Shown here one piece after another: positions 52,578-62,095 of a stretch of DNA of 64,000 nucleotides (its first letter is position 1; each line of letters begins with the position of its first letter). Below the pieces are notes generated by a model that was not told the DNA's origin, did not search any database, and worked only from the letters and a program-made list of their open reading frames with translations. This stretch comes from Microbacteriaceae bacterium MWH-Ta3 (GTDB taxonomy: Bacteria > Actinomycetota > Actinomycetes > Actinomycetales > Microbacteriaceae), in the NCBI GenBank assembly GCA_003053925.1, contig QBKD01000001.1, positions 496,001-560,000 of the forward strand. Direction: 5' to 3'. The position numbers were made by a program, and so were the translations under genes.

Positions 52578-53777
52578 TTAGCCAGCAATTGCGGCGCGGA
52601 TGGCTTCTGCCATTGCGGTCCAGGTTGCGGCGGCGTCGGTAGCGGTGCCACCGATCAGGCCGACCTCAGCCTTTGCCCACTCGGCCCAAACCGAAGCCAT
52701 TGCGGGGATTGCGGGCATGGGCACTGCCTGTGCGCCAACGGCGGCGAAACCAGCGACGATGGGGTCGCTCGATGCGGTCTCTGCTGCAGCAGCGTTTGCG
52801 GGCAGGATGCCGTTTGCGGCATACAGGGCTTCCTGAACCGACGTCGAACCAAGGAAGTTCACGAGGAAGTCGGTTGCAGCAACCTGGTTGGTGCTTGCCG
52901 AGCTGAGGAAGAAGGTCTTCACACCTGCGAACGGAGCCGAAACTTCGCCACCGGCCGAGGGAACGACGTCAATTGCGACGTTGATTCCGGCTTCCTTCAC
53001 ACCAGCAACCGACCAAGGACCGGTCAGCCAGTATGCAGCGTCACCCGCAAGGAACTTTTCCTTGGCGGTGTCGTAGGTCTCGGCAGCCGAGAAGGTGCCG
53101 GTGCCGTTTGCGCCGTTGTCAGCGAGGAACTGAGCGAACTCGAGTCCACCCTCGTTGTCGAGCGACAGCTGTGCGGGGTCGAATCCACCCTGTGCGTCAA
53201 GACCGAAGACGGGTGCACCGAACGAGGTCTGGATGGGGTACAGGTGGTAGGGGTCGCCCGCTTCACCCTGCTGAACAACGAAGCCGTCGGCAACCATTTC
53301 ATCCCAGCTGGTGGGTGCTTCGGCAACGAGGTCGGCGTTACGCAGCAATGCGATCGACTCAACGGCGAAGGGAAGTGCGTATGCCTTGCCGTCGTACTGC
53401 ACAGCCTGCTGTGCAACGGGCAGGAAGTCGCCCAGCTTGTCGCCGTATTCGAGGGGGCTGACAGCACCGTTTGCAACGAGCTCGCCTACCCAGTCGTGTG
53501 CACCGATCGTGATGTCGGGGCCCTTGCCGTCAGCAACCTGCTGCAGGAAGTCAGCACGGACGTCCTTGCCCGTGGTGTCAACGAACTTGATGGTGACGTT
53601 GGTCTCTTCGGTGTAGGCAGCTGCCTGCTCGGTGAGAGCGTCGATGTAGAACTGGTCTGCCCAGACGGTCAGCGTTACGGGCTCGGCGGGAGCCTCTGCA
53701 GCGCAACCGGTGAGACCCAGCGTCGTTGCGGCAATGGCGCCGAATGCGACGAGAGCCTTGGTGGTGGTCACCTTCAC
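52578..53777 (-). CDS. malE: Maltose/maltodextrin-binding lipoprotein MalE
   Basis: A 399-aa lipoprotein. Start GTG 53777 (AAAGGAC upstream). Signal peptide and lipobox LTGC, then TLTVWADQFYIDALTEQAAAYTEET, the first strand-helix of an MBP-like fold; SWDEMVADGFVV and FLAGDAAYWLTGPWS are typical of maltodextrin-binding proteins. First gene of malE-malF-malG-GH13; the promoter lies under a perfect LacI-type palindrome. Confidence 0.9.
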   Translation of the reverse strand: MKVTTTKALVAFGAIAATTLGLTGCAAEAPAEPVTLTVWADQFYIDALTEQAAAYTEETNVTIKFVDTTGKDVRADFLQQVADGKGPDITIGAHDWVGELVANGAVSPLEYGDKLGDFLPVAQQAVQYDGKAYALPFAVESIALLRNADLVAEAPTSWDEMVADGFVVQQGEAGDPYHLYPIQTSFGAPVFGLDAQGGFDPAQLSLDNEGGLEFAQFLADNGANGTGTFSAAETYDTAKEKFLAGDAAYWLTGPWSVAGVKEAGINVAIDVVPSAGGEVSAPFAGVKTFFLSSASTNQVAATDFLVNFLGSTSVQEALYAANGILPANAAAAETASSDPIVAGFAAVGAQAVPMPAIPAMASVWAEWAKAEVGLIGGTATDAAATWTAMAEAIRAAIAG

Positions 53778-53835
53778 GGTTTGTCCTTTCGTGGATGGTC
53801 CCAGAGAACTTCCACGAGGAGGCCGTTCTCCGGGT

Positions 53836-53870
53836 TGCAAACGTTTGCATTTACACTGTAAACCGTTACA
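53836..53870. promoter_or_regulatory. LacI-type operators between malE and the divergent glucosidase
   Basis: TGCAAACGTTTGCA (53836-53849) is a perfect 14-bp palindrome with the central CG of LacI/GalR/MalR sites. TGTAA-ACCG-TTACA (53857-53870) is a second, weaker site 21 bp on. Both lie upstream of the malE and GH13 starts. No LacI-family gene is in the window. Confidence 0.75.
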
Positions 53871-53972
53871 TACTTGTTTGACAAACCGCCAGGCTCGAGT
53901 GTTATCAAATCGAAATTATTAGGTTATGACATGGAGCGCTCGAGGCTTTCACCCCGTACTGAGGACTATGCA

Positions 53973-55655
53973 ATGACCACACCCACAACACCACACAACG
54001 ACGAGTGGTGGCGTTCCGCCGTTATTTACCAGGTGTACCCCCGTTCCTTTGGCGACGCCAATGGTGACGGAATCGGTGACCTTCCCGGTATCACCGCCCG
54101 TATGGAGCAGATCGCGCGGCTGGGTGTCGATGCCGTCTGGCTCAGCCCCTTCTATAAGAGCAGCCATAAGGACGGCGGCTACGACGTATCGGACTTCTGC
54201 GACGTCGATCCCATTCATGGCACCCTCGCCGACTTCGACGCACTCGCCGCCGAGGTCAAGCGCGTTGGCCTCAAATTGATTGTCGATATCGTCCCGAACC
54301 ACTCATCGACTGAACACGTCTGGTTCCAGGAGGCTCTGGCCGCTGGACCGGGTTCCGCCGAGCGAGCGCGTTATATCTTCCGTGACGGCAAGGGCGACAA
54401 CGGCGAACTGCCTCCGAACAATTGGCTGTCGGTTTTCGGTGGTCCAGCGTGGACCCGTGTGATCGGACCCGACGGCGCACCCGAGCAGTGGTACATGAAC
54501 ATCTTCGATTCCAGCCAGCCCGACTTCGACTGGACCAACGAATGGGTTCAGGAACAGTTCGATGACATCCTGCGATTCTGGCTGGATCGCGGAGTCGATG
54601 GCTTCCGTGTGGACGTCGCGGCGGGCCTCGCGAAAAAGGCGGGGCTTCCCGACTGGACCGACGGCGTGGACGACCCCGCCGACCACCCCTTCTTCGGCGA
54701 CCCGGGATCACACGAATACTGGCGTCGTTGGCGCGCAATCACCGACTCGTACCCCGGAGAGCGCATTCTGTGCGCCGAGGCCGGCGTGGACCCGCTCTCG
54801 AAGTTGGCCTTGTGGGTGCGTCCCGACGAAATGCACCAGGCCTTCAACTTCCCCTATGCCGGCGTGAAGTGGGATCCGAAGGGTATTCGCGCCATCATCG
54901 ACGAATCCCTTGAAGCATTTGGCAGTGTTGGTGCACCCAGCACGTGGGTTCAGTCCAATCACGATCAGGTTCGCCACACCACACGCTTGGCAATGAACGA
55001 CGACGAGACCCGCACCGGCGACCTCAGTGGCCTGGGCCCGCGGAGCACAAATGTGCCCGACCTGGCGTTATCGATTCGCCGTGGTCGCGCCTCGACGGCA
55101 CTGATGTTGGGTCTGCCCGGCAGCGCCTATCTGTACCAGGGCGAAGAACTGGGGCTTCCCGAGGTTCACGAAATCCCCGACAGTTTCCGCCAGGATCCCA
55201 CGTTCTTCCGCACCGCAGGCGAACGCTATGGCCGCGACGGTTGCCGCGTGCCCATTCCGTGGAAGGCCGATGCGCCTGCCTATGGGTTCAACACCACGGG
55301 CGAGTCGTGGCTGCCGCAGCCCAGCGTTTTCCGTGAGCTGGCATACGACCAGCAAGACGGCGTGAGCGGATCGACTCTCGAGATGTACCGTGCGGCACTG
55401 CGCCTGCGCCACGAGCACAACCTGGGTCACGGATCGCTCACCTGGATTGACGGCTTGCCCGACCACATCGTGGGCTACGAGAACAACGGCGTACGTTCGT
55501 ACACGAACTACGGCACCGAACCGTTCGAGATTCCCGCGGGCCGCGTGATTCTCGATTCGGGTTACGGCATTCACGCCACCGCGGCCGACTCGCATGATTC
55601 GGCGGAATATGGCGACGGAATTCTGCTTCCCGACGAAACGGTGTGGGTGGTTTAA
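53973..55655 (+). CDS. GH13 alpha-glucosidase (second copy)
   Basis: A 560-aa paralogue of the enzyme at 6840 with the same opening (WWRSAVIYQVYPRSFGDANGDGIGDL). Catalytic regions are DIVPNHSS, GFRVDVAAGLAK (nucleophile Asp), LCAEAGVD (Glu) and VQSNHDQVRH (Asp). ATG 53973 follows GAGGA at seven bases; an upstream in-frame ATG (53931) lacks a ribosome site. It should finish digestion of maltodextrin fragments. Divergent from malE and sharing its operators. Confidence 0.88.
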   Translation: MTTPTTPHNDEWWRSAVIYQVYPRSFGDANGDGIGDLPGITARMEQIARLGVDAVWLSPFYKSSHKDGGYDVSDFCDVDPIHGTLADFDALAAEVKRVGLKLIVDIVPNHSSTEHVWFQEALAAGPGSAERARYIFRDGKGDNGELPPNNWLSVFGGPAWTRVIGPDGAPEQWYMNIFDSSQPDFDWTNEWVQEQFDDILRFWLDRGVDGFRVDVAAGLAKKAGLPDWTDGVDDPADHPFFGDPGSHEYWRRWRAITDSYPGERILCAEAGVDPLSKLALWVRPDEMHQAFNFPYAGVKWDPKGIRAIIDESLEAFGSVGAPSTWVQSNHDQVRHTTRLAMNDDETRTGDLSGLGPRSTNVPDLALSIRRGRASTALMLGLPGSAYLYQGEELGLPEVHEIPDSFRQDPTFFRTAGERYGRDGCRVPIPWKADAPAYGFNTTGESWLPQPSVFRELAYDQQDGVSGSTLEMYRAALRLRHEHNLGHGSLTWIDGLPDHIVGYENNGVRSYTNYGTEPFEIPAGRVILDSGYGIHATAADSHDSAEYGDGILLPDETVWVV

Positions 55656-55713
55656 ACCCTCGACAATATCGACAAACGCCCGTACACTCGGCGACAACCG
55701 AGTGGAGGTGGCT

Positions 55714-56985
55714 ATGCCAGAGGTAACCGCGGACATGCTGCGGCGCGTTCGTCGCAATTATCGCGTGGGCGCGCTGGGCGCGTTCGTGGGCATTGCCGTC
55801 GCAGTGATTGCGTTCATCACTGAATCACAGTGGGCGCCGCTCGAGTTTCCGCCAGGGTTGTACCTTTTTAGCCCGTACTACTCGCTGGGACTGAACCTTG
55901 TAACGCTGTCGATAATGGTCACGCTCGAAAGACTCGCGCACCGCGCCTCGAGGCTCGACAGCGCGAGCGACCGTGCGGTTCGCTATCGCCGGATCTGGGA
56001 AGTGCAATCCGGTGTTGGCGTGCTGTACATGATTGGCGCCGTCATCATGGTTCCCGTGTCGCTTCTGGCGCTTCAGTTGGGAACCACGGGCGCTGCCTTC
56101 ATCGTTCCCACTGCAGTGGGTGCATACGTTCACATGATGGCGCGGCGCATTCACCGAGATGGCTCGACCGCGGCCGCTGGTGCGGTGCCCGATGCACCTG
56201 CGCACGACCTCGCTGGCGCCACCGCCGAATCAGCCGATACTGATGTTCGTGCCGCACAAACCACCAACCCGCGACCCACTCGGCCACCCGTCGCACCGAT
56301 CGCCGTCGCCGTGTGCGCCGGCGCCCTCGTTGCCATCCCCCTCCTGATCGAGGGATATTTGGTGCAGCTCGAGCTCGGGGCGCGCGCACCGGGTGGCTCG
56401 GCAACGGGTGCGGGATTCGCGCGAGGGCTCATGATGTTTCTCGATATCACCGCTGTGACCGCCCTCGGCATTGTTGTCCTCATTCTGGGAATCGTCAACC
56501 TACGGCGCAAGGTCACGCCCGCGCTTGGCTGGGCGACCATTGGCCTCACTGTGTTGAGCTTTGGCGTCACGCCAGGTGTGGCAACGCAATCGATTGCCGA
56601 TGCTCTGGGTGGAACGGGCCCGATCAGCGTCGATAATTTGCCCGAGCCCGCTGAGGCGCTGAGGGTCGTTGACGAATACCGTCAGGCGCACCCCGACGAC
56701 AACCCGACTGATCTCGACACGATGGCGAAGTCCCTCAGTACCTATAGTTACGACGGCGGAATCCGCGCATTCGCCGACGATTCTGGTTCGGTGCTGTGGC
56801 TGCAGCAGGATTACCCCGATCAAGGCTCGATCTGTGTATCTGTGCTTCCCGAGAAGCGCAACGAGACATCGACAATGTGGTTGCAGCAGGTGGACAGCCT
56901 GGCGGCAATGACTCATTTCGGTGACTTTGTGAACGGCGAATGCGAGGGCACCGAGGTGGGTCGTATGGGCGCTTTCATCGGGTAG
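55714..56985 (+). CDS. Multi-spanning membrane protein with extracytoplasmic C-terminus
   Basis: A 423-aa protein of unrecognised family; starts at ATG 55714 after GGAGGTGG. Helices at about 20-38, 55-75, 110-135, 195-215, 240-260 and 275-295, an Ala/Pro-rich linker (about 150-190), and a soluble C-terminal domain (about 300-423) that is acidic (EAPRYRQAHPDDNPTDLDTMAKS-like). No catalytic motif is visible. Confidence 0.6.
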   Translation: MPEVTADMLRRVRRNYRVGALGAFVGIAVAVIAFITESQWAPLEFPPGLYLFSPYYSLGLNLVTLSIMVTLERLAHRASRLDSASDRAVRYRRIWEVQSGVGVLYMIGAVIMVPVSLLALQLGTTGAAFIVPTAVGAYVHMMARRIHRDGSTAAAGAVPDAPAHDLAGATAESADTDVRAAQTTNPRPTRPPVAPIAVAVCAGALVAIPLLIEGYLVQLELGARAPGGSATGAGFARGLMMFLDITAVTALGIVVLILGIVNLRRKVTPALGWATIGLTVLSFGVTPGVATQSIADALGGTGPISVDNLPEPAEALRVVDEYRQAHPDDNPTDLDTMAKSLSTYSYDGGIRAFADDSGSVLWLQQDYPDQGSICVSVLPEKRNETSTMWLQQVDSLAAMTHFGDFVNGECEGTEVGRMGAFIG

Positions 56986-57103
56986 GGCAGCGAGACTGGG
57001 GTACGAACCTCGAATTCTGTAAACGCTTGCAGAATGTGCCGTCTTTCGAGATACTGGGGGCAGTGAAGTTCGGTTCCACCACATCGAACTGCACCCACAA
57101 CTC

Positions 57104-57125
57104 AGGCCTCGAGAAATCGAGGCCT
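57104..57125 (+). terminator. Rho-independent terminator
   Basis: AGGCCTCGA-GAAA-TCGAGGCCT, a perfect 9-bp stem closed by a GAAA tetraloop, followed by the T-rich CTGTTGTTG. Confidence 0.85.
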
Positions 57126-57166
57126 CTGTTGTTGCCGGGCAGGCTTTTTCGGCAGACAATGGGCAC

Positions 57167-57607
57167 ATGAGGTCCGACGCAACGACGGTCGAGGAATACC
57201 TGGCCCAGCTCGAGCCCGCGCGTGCTGCCGATATGCGCGCAGTTCTTGGCGTAATCCGAGGCGCAATCCCACCCGGCTACGTCGAAACGGTGAACTGGGG
57301 CATGATCTGCTGGGAGGTTCCCCTGGAACTCAGCGGCCCCACCTACAACGGCCAGCCCCTGGCCCCTGTTGCTCTAGCCAGCCAGAAGAACCACATCTCG
57401 GTGTATCTCATGGGCGTATACGGTTCGCCAGCCGTCGAGTCCGAGTTTCGCGAACGATGGCACGCGACTCAGGAGCGGCTCGACATGGGGAAGTCGTGTG
57501 TGCGGTTTCGCACCGTCGCGCGGGCGAACCTCGATGCCATTGGCTGGGCAGCGGGACTGTATTCGCCCGCAGAATTTGTGAACGAATTCCAGGCAGCTAG
57601 AGGCTGA
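57167..57607 (+). CDS. DUF1801-domain protein
   Basis: A 146-aa protein of the YdhG/DUF1801 type (VEEYLAQLEPARAADMRAVLGVIRGAIPPGYVETVNWGM). GACAAT six bases before the ATG suggests a leaderless start. The last 11 bases overlap the convergent marC gene. A second protein of the same group is at 62096. Function unknown; an iron-chaperone fold has been proposed for the family. Confidence 0.75.
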   Translation: MRSDATTVEEYLAQLEPARAADMRAVLGVIRGAIPPGYVETVNWGMICWEVPLELSGPTYNGQPLAPVALASQKNHISVYLMGVYGSPAVESEFRERWHATQERLDMGKSCVRFRTVARANLDAIGWAAGLYSPAEFVNEFQAARG

Positions 57608-58193
57608 ACGCCGAGGAAATCGCCGTGATCGCGGTGGATACGGCTATCGCCAGCAACAACAGTCCAAAGATTCGACTGACAACCATCAGGCCCTGTTCGC
57701 CCAGCAACCGTTCGACCGGTGCCGCAGCCAAGAGCAGAACCATGGTCAGCAAAGCCAGCACCACAATGATGACGAGGTTTTGAACGCGCACAAGTCCTTC
57801 GTCGGAATTGCCCAGTGCAATAACGGTCGCAATTGCGCCGGGCCCTGCCATCAGCGGAATGGCCAACGGCACCACGGCGGCCCCGCTGGGGGACTTTGCG
57901 GGCGTCGATGTCTCCATGCCCATCACCATGCGCCACCCGACTGCGCCAATGATCAGCGCGCCGGCGATTCGAAACGCATCCATTTGAATGGCCAGGAACG
58001 TCAGGATGAAATCACCCACGAAATAGGCAATCACCAGCGTGAGTCCCGACACGAGTGCCGTCTGAACAGCCACCGTTCGGCGTTGCTTCAGCGACATTTC
58101 CGAGGTCAAATTCAGGAAAACGGGGATCGACGTGATGGGGCTCACAATTGCAAACAGGGCGATAAGCGTCGTTACATCGTTGCTGAGCTTCAT
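57597..58193 (-). CDS. MarC-family membrane protein
   Basis: A 198-aa protein with six helices; starts at ATG 58193 (an ATG at 58205 is also possible; neither has a clear ribosome site). LIALFAIVSPITSIPVFLNLT and GPGAIATVIAL are MarC-family blocks. Function unsettled; the link to multiple-antibiotic resistance has been withdrawn in enterobacteria. Same strand as, and 40 bp after, the TetR gene. Confidence 0.8.
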   Translation of the reverse strand: MKLSNDVTTLIALFAIVSPITSIPVFLNLTSEMSLKQRRTVAVQTALVSGLTLVIAYFVGDFILTFLAIQMDAFRIAGALIIGAVGWRMVMGMETSTPAKSPSGAAVVPLAIPLMAGPGAIATVIALGNSDEGLVRVQNLVIIVVLALLTMVLLLAAAPVERLLGEQGLMVVSRIFGLLLLAIAVSTAITAISSAFSL

Positions 58194-58233
58194 GCAGAAA
58201 AGCATGACACACCGACGGTGCCTCACCGCATAA

Positions 58234-58824
58234 TTACAGCAATTCCCCCAGCGCCTCCAGCACCTGCTGCATGGACTCGGCGTGACCCGCACCCGATTCA
58301 CGAGCGAGGCGCAACACCTCGGTCAGCGCCTGTGCGGTCAGCGCGCCCACCATCGCGGCCTTGATTTCCGCGCGGGGCGAGTTTCCCAACCGCTCCAGCA
58401 CCGCCAATTCCATTTCGCGTGCCCAGATGTCTCGCGAATATCGGATGGCGTCATCCAGCAAGCGCGCCGACAAGACTTCGCGACCCGGATTGAAACGCGT
58501 GGCGAGTTCGGCGGCCTCGGCATCCATGTCGTTGACGCACACACTGATCGATGCGAACAGTTTTTCGTCTGACGGACGCGCCACGAGCTTTGCCGTGAAG
58601 GCATCCATGTAGGGCGCAATGGACGGAAACAGTAACGATTCCTTGCAGGGGAAATAGTTGAAGAGCGTGCGACGGGATACTCCCACGCGCTCGGCGATGT
58701 CGGTCATCGTCGTGTGAGCGTAGCCCGCGGTTTCGAACAGGGCCCATGCCTCTTGGATGATGTCGTCGATGGTTGACTTCGGCTTTCGGCCCGCCGTGCG
58801 GGTGTCGTGTGCGTCGATCGTCAT
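58234..58824 (-). CDS. TetR-family repressor
   Basis: A 196-aa regulator. N-terminal HTH YAHTTMTDIAERVGVSRRTLFNYFPCKESLL, then an all-helical ligand domain. Leaderless (TACAGT six bases before the ATG). Two copies of TGCACTAGTGCA lie between it and the divergent MMPL gene, which should make it an autoregulated repressor of the exporter. Confidence 0.9.
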   Translation of the reverse strand: MTIDAHDTRTAGRKPKSTIDDIIQEAWALFETAGYAHTTMTDIAERVGVSRRTLFNYFPCKESLLFPSIAPYMDAFTAKLVARPSDEKLFASISVCVNDMDAEAAELATRFNPGREVLSARLLDDAIRYSRDIWAREMELAVLERLGNSPRAEIKAAMVGALTAQALTEVLRLARESGAGHAESMQQVLEALGELL

Positions 58825-58830
58825 GCCAAC

Positions 58831-58836
58831 ACTGTA
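58831..58836 (-). promoter_or_regulatory. Leaderless promoter -10 (TACAGT) for the TetR gene
   Basis: TACAGT stands six bases before the ATG at 58824; the twin operators start 20 bp further upstream and cover the -35 region. Confidence 0.55.
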
Positions 58837-58855
58837 TCGCGATTTGACTTATTCC

Positions 58856-58887
58856 TGCACTAGTGCAAACATTGATGCACTAGTGCA
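58856..58887. promoter_or_regulatory. Twin TetR operators
   Basis: The perfect palindrome TGCACTAGTGCA occurs at 58856-58867 and 58876-58887, both flanked by a 3' A, with centres 20 bp apart (two helical turns). They lie 30 bp upstream of the MMPL start. Confidence 0.85.
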
Positions 58888-58917
58888 ATTTCTGTGCTCC
58901 CGTCACGAAAGTCGGCC

Positions 58918-61770
58918 ATGTCTGAACTCCTCTTCCGTCTTGGACAATTTTCTGCACGCCGCGCCTGGCTGGTCATTGGCGCATGGATTGCGGCTCTGGC
59001 CCTCAGCGTGGGGCTTGCGTTGACCGCGGGCGGATCCTTCACCTCGGCCATGACAATCGATGGCACCCCCGCTCAGCGCACAATCGACACCTTGCAGACT
59101 AGCTTTCCCGACGCCAGTCGTGGCACGGGCCAGGCCATTTTCCACAAGACCGACGGCACACCGTTTACCGAGGCGGAAAAGCAGGCGATTGCGGACGTCC
59201 TCTCGCGCGTTGCGCGCTTGACCGGCGTAGACGAGGTCATCAACCCGTTTGACACGCAGGCGATCCTCGAGGACAGCGCCGCGAAGCTTGCGGATGCACC
59301 CCGCACGATCGCCGATGGCCAGGCGAAAATCGACGACGGTCGCGCACAGGTAGCCGACGGCCTGAAAGACATCGAGGCGGGCTGGGCTCAGATCGAGTCG
59401 GGTCGCGCGGGAACCGTGGCCGGTTGGGCAGAACTGAACGCGGCCGAGGCGGACCTCGCCGACGGCCGGGCCGAACTCGAGGCCTCTCAGGCGGAACTCA
59501 CCGCCGGCATGCAACAACTGGATGCGGCCGAAGCGGAACTTATCGCCTCGAAGGCGCAATTGGAAGGCGCAATAGCTCAGATGGAACTCGGCAGCGTGTC
59601 CGAGGACATCATTGCGCCGTACCGTGACAACCTCGCGCTGGTTCTGGCGGGACTGGAACAGACCGCTGCTCAGCGGGCGCAACTGGACGCCGGCCAGGCG
59701 CAACTGGATGCGGGTTGGCAACGCGTGCTCGCGGGCGAGGCGGAAATTGCCGCTGGACGCACCCAACTTGTCAGTGCGGAGTCCGAACTCGATGCGGGCG
59801 AAGCCGAATTGCGTGCCGCAGAGATCGAACTGGCCGACGCGCAAGCCGAACTCGACGCGGCGCAGGATGAACTGGATGCCGCCATAGCCGAGCTGCCGTT
59901 CGGGCAGTCGCTGGGCGCAGCAACCGCCGAATTCCGCGTGGTGTCGGCTGATGGCCTGACCGCGATTGCCACCATCATGTTCGAGCAGCCCATCACCGAG
60001 GTTCCCACCGAACAACGCACCGCCGTGTCCGAGGCGCTGATGGGGGAATCGACCAATTCGATGACCGTCACCGTGTCGCAGGATCTGTTGCACTCGCTGG
60101 ATTCACTCCTGGGAGTAGGTGAAATTGTCGGTGTCGCCATTGCGATCATCGTGCTGTTCATCATGTTGGGCACTCTGGTGGGTGCGGGCCTGCCCGTGTT
60201 CGCCGCACTCATCGGTGTGGGAATTTCGGCGACCATCACCTTCGCACTCTCGGCCGTCGTCGAGTTCACCAGCACTACGCCCATCTTGGGTGTGATGCTA
60301 GGTCTTGCCGTCGGAATCGATTACGCGCTCTTCATTCTGAACCGTCACCGCCGCCAGCTGAAGGACGGCATGGATGTGGCGCAGTCGATTGCGCTGGCTA
60401 ACGGAACCTCCGGCAACTCGGTCATGTTCGCGGGCCTCACCGTCATCATTGCGCTGGCTGCTCTGAACCTCACCGGAATCGGCTTCCTGGGAATCATGGG
60501 AACGATGGGCGCCATGTCAATTGCATTCGCTGTGCTTATTGCCGTGACGTTCACCCCAGCAGTCATCGCCACGCTGGGACTGCGAATTCTGAGTCGCAAG
60601 GAACGCGCCGCGCGCGACGCCCTCGTAGAACACCATCAGCACCTTCCGGCTCCGTCGGTTGCACCCGTGTTTGCCACGCGACACCCATGGCTTGCCTCGT
60701 TGGCCACCGTCGTCGTGCTCGGCATCGTGGCTATCCCCTTGAACAGCATGCGGCTGGGACTGCCCGACGGATCATCCGAACCCGTTGATTCTGCGGGATA
60801 CCAGACCTACGCACTGACCGAAGAGGCATTCGGCGAGGGCGTGAACGGTGCACTCATCGTGGTGGCCACCGACACGGCACCCATTGCTGAAGACGATGAA
60901 CTGGAATTCCAAGCAGACATCGCGGATCGACTAATGAACATCGATAACGTTGCGGCAGCCATCCCCGCGGGATTCTCGGATGACCGCACGATGGCTCTGT
61001 TCCGTGTTATTCCCACCGAGGGCCCCAACGCACTGTCGACCGCAACGGTGGTCACCGACCTTCGCGCGCTGTCGGATTCGGTACGGGCCGAAACCGGTGC
61101 AACCGTCGAGGTCACAGGCATCGCGGCTATCAATATTGATGTGTCGAACAAGTTGGGCGACACGCTGCCGCTCTACCTCGGAACTGTTCTGGGCCTGTCA
61201 TTGCTGCTGATGATCCTGGTCTTCCGATCGATTGCCGTGCCGATTATCGCGAGCGCCGGCTTCCTGCTGACGGTATTGGCCACGCTCGGCGCCGTCACCG
61301 CAGTGTTCCAGTGGGGATGGTTCGGCCAGCTGTTCGACGTGCACGACCCCGCGCCGATCCTCAGCTTCCTGCCGACAATTCTTATCGGAATCTTGTTTGG
61401 TCTGGCAATGGACTACCAGTTGTTCTTGGCGTCGGGAATGCGCGAAGCGTTCGTGCACGGCAAGTCTGCGCGCGATGCCATTAACCACGGCATCCACCTG
61501 TCCCGATCTGTCGTCATCGCTGCGGCCATCATTATGGTGTCGGTGTTTGGCGGGTTCGTCTTCAGCCACACCACCATGATCCGACCGATGGGATTCGGCC
61601 TCGCTATCGGCGTTCTCGTGGATGCCTTTGTCATCCGTCTGCTCTTGGTGCCCGCCGTGCTCACGCTCCTGGGCGACAAGGCCTGGTGGCTGCCGAAGTG
61701 GCTGGACCGAATCCTCCCCGATGTCGATGTCGAAGGCGCGAAACTCGAACGTTCGGTCGCACGACACTAG
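58918..61770 (+). CDS. MMPL/RND-family exporter with coiled-coil insert
   Basis: A 950-aa membrane exporter starting at ATG 58918. A first helix (about 18-38) is followed by a 330-residue extracytoplasmic domain holding a long repetitive helical segment (about 125-330) with 7- or 11-residue periodicity rich in A, E, L, D, Q (AELxAxxAELxA). Helices 2-6 lie at about 395-560 and the second set at about 605-625 and 755-925, with MMPL signatures GVMLGLAVGIDYALFILNRHR and GILFGLAMDYQLFL carrying the proton-relay Asp. It exports lipids or hydrophobic drugs; the coiled coil may bridge the envelope. No ribosome site is obvious. Confidence 0.87.
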   Translation: MSELLFRLGQFSARRAWLVIGAWIAALALSVGLALTAGGSFTSAMTIDGTPAQRTIDTLQTSFPDASRGTGQAIFHKTDGTPFTEAEKQAIADVLSRVARLTGVDEVINPFDTQAILEDSAAKLADAPRTIADGQAKIDDGRAQVADGLKDIEAGWAQIESGRAGTVAGWAELNAAEADLADGRAELEASQAELTAGMQQLDAAEAELIASKAQLEGAIAQMELGSVSEDIIAPYRDNLALVLAGLEQTAAQRAQLDAGQAQLDAGWQRVLAGEAEIAAGRTQLVSAESELDAGEAELRAAEIELADAQAELDAAQDELDAAIAELPFGQSLGAATAEFRVVSADGLTAIATIMFEQPITEVPTEQRTAVSEALMGESTNSMTVTVSQDLLHSLDSLLGVGEIVGVAIAIIVLFIMLGTLVGAGLPVFAALIGVGISATITFALSAVVEFTSTTPILGVMLGLAVGIDYALFILNRHRRQLKDGMDVAQSIALANGTSGNSVMFAGLTVIIALAALNLTGIGFLGIMGTMGAMSIAFAVLIAVTFTPAVIATLGLRILSRKERAARDALVEHHQHLPAPSVAPVFATRHPWLASLATVVVLGIVAIPLNSMRLGLPDGSSEPVDSAGYQTYALTEEAFGEGVNGALIVVATDTAPIAEDDELEFQADIADRLMNIDNVAAAIPAGFSDDRTMALFRVIPTEGPNALSTATVVTDLRALSDSVRAETGATVEVTGIAAINIDVSNKLGDTLPLYLGTVLGLSLLLMILVFRSIAVPIIASAGFLLTVLATLGAVTAVFQWGWFGQLFDVHDPAPILSFLPTILIGILFGLAMDYQLFLASGMREAFVHGKSARDAINHGIHLSRSVVIAAAIIMVSVFGGFVFSHTTMIRPMGFGLAIGVLVDAFVIRLLLVPAVLTLLGDKAWWLPKWLDRILPDVDVEGAKLERSVARH

Positions 61771-61826
61771 CGGCGTCCCGCGGTGTACACCGACAGGGAC
61801 GGCAATTCCCTCTCGGTGCTGGGCGG

Positions 61827-61832
61827 TAACAT
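61827..61832 (+). promoter_or_regulatory. Leaderless promoter -10 (TAACAT)
   Basis: TAACAT stands six bases before the ATG at 61839. Confidence 0.5.
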
Positions 61833-61838
61833 CGCGCC

Positions 61839-62036
61839 ATGATCGGTGAGTTTGGGTGGGAGACCCTGGTGGGCGTCGTGTTGGGCCTGGTCATTAGTTG
61901 TGGTGCGCTCTGGGGAATTGTTGCAGCGTTGGACGCGCTCATGAACTGGGTGCAGCCGAATCGCCGGCGATCACAATCGGTACCGCCCACCGACAATGAG
62001 GACGAGGTCTACCACCGGTTTCACGACCACCGGTGA
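61839..62036 (+). CDS. Small single-helix membrane protein
   Basis: A 65-aa protein: one hydrophobic helix (about residues 9-33, LVGVVLGLVISCGALWGIVAAL) and a basic then acidic tail. Leaderless. Unrecognised; it follows the MMPL gene by 68 bp. Confidence 0.55.
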   Translation: MIGEFGWETLVGVVLGLVISCGALWGIVAALDALMNWVQPNRRRSQSVPPTDNEDEVYHRFHDHR

Positions 62037-62095
62037 TGCGCTATTAACGAACTGATGCCCCTCGCGCGGCGAAGGGCATCGGAACGAACGAAATA

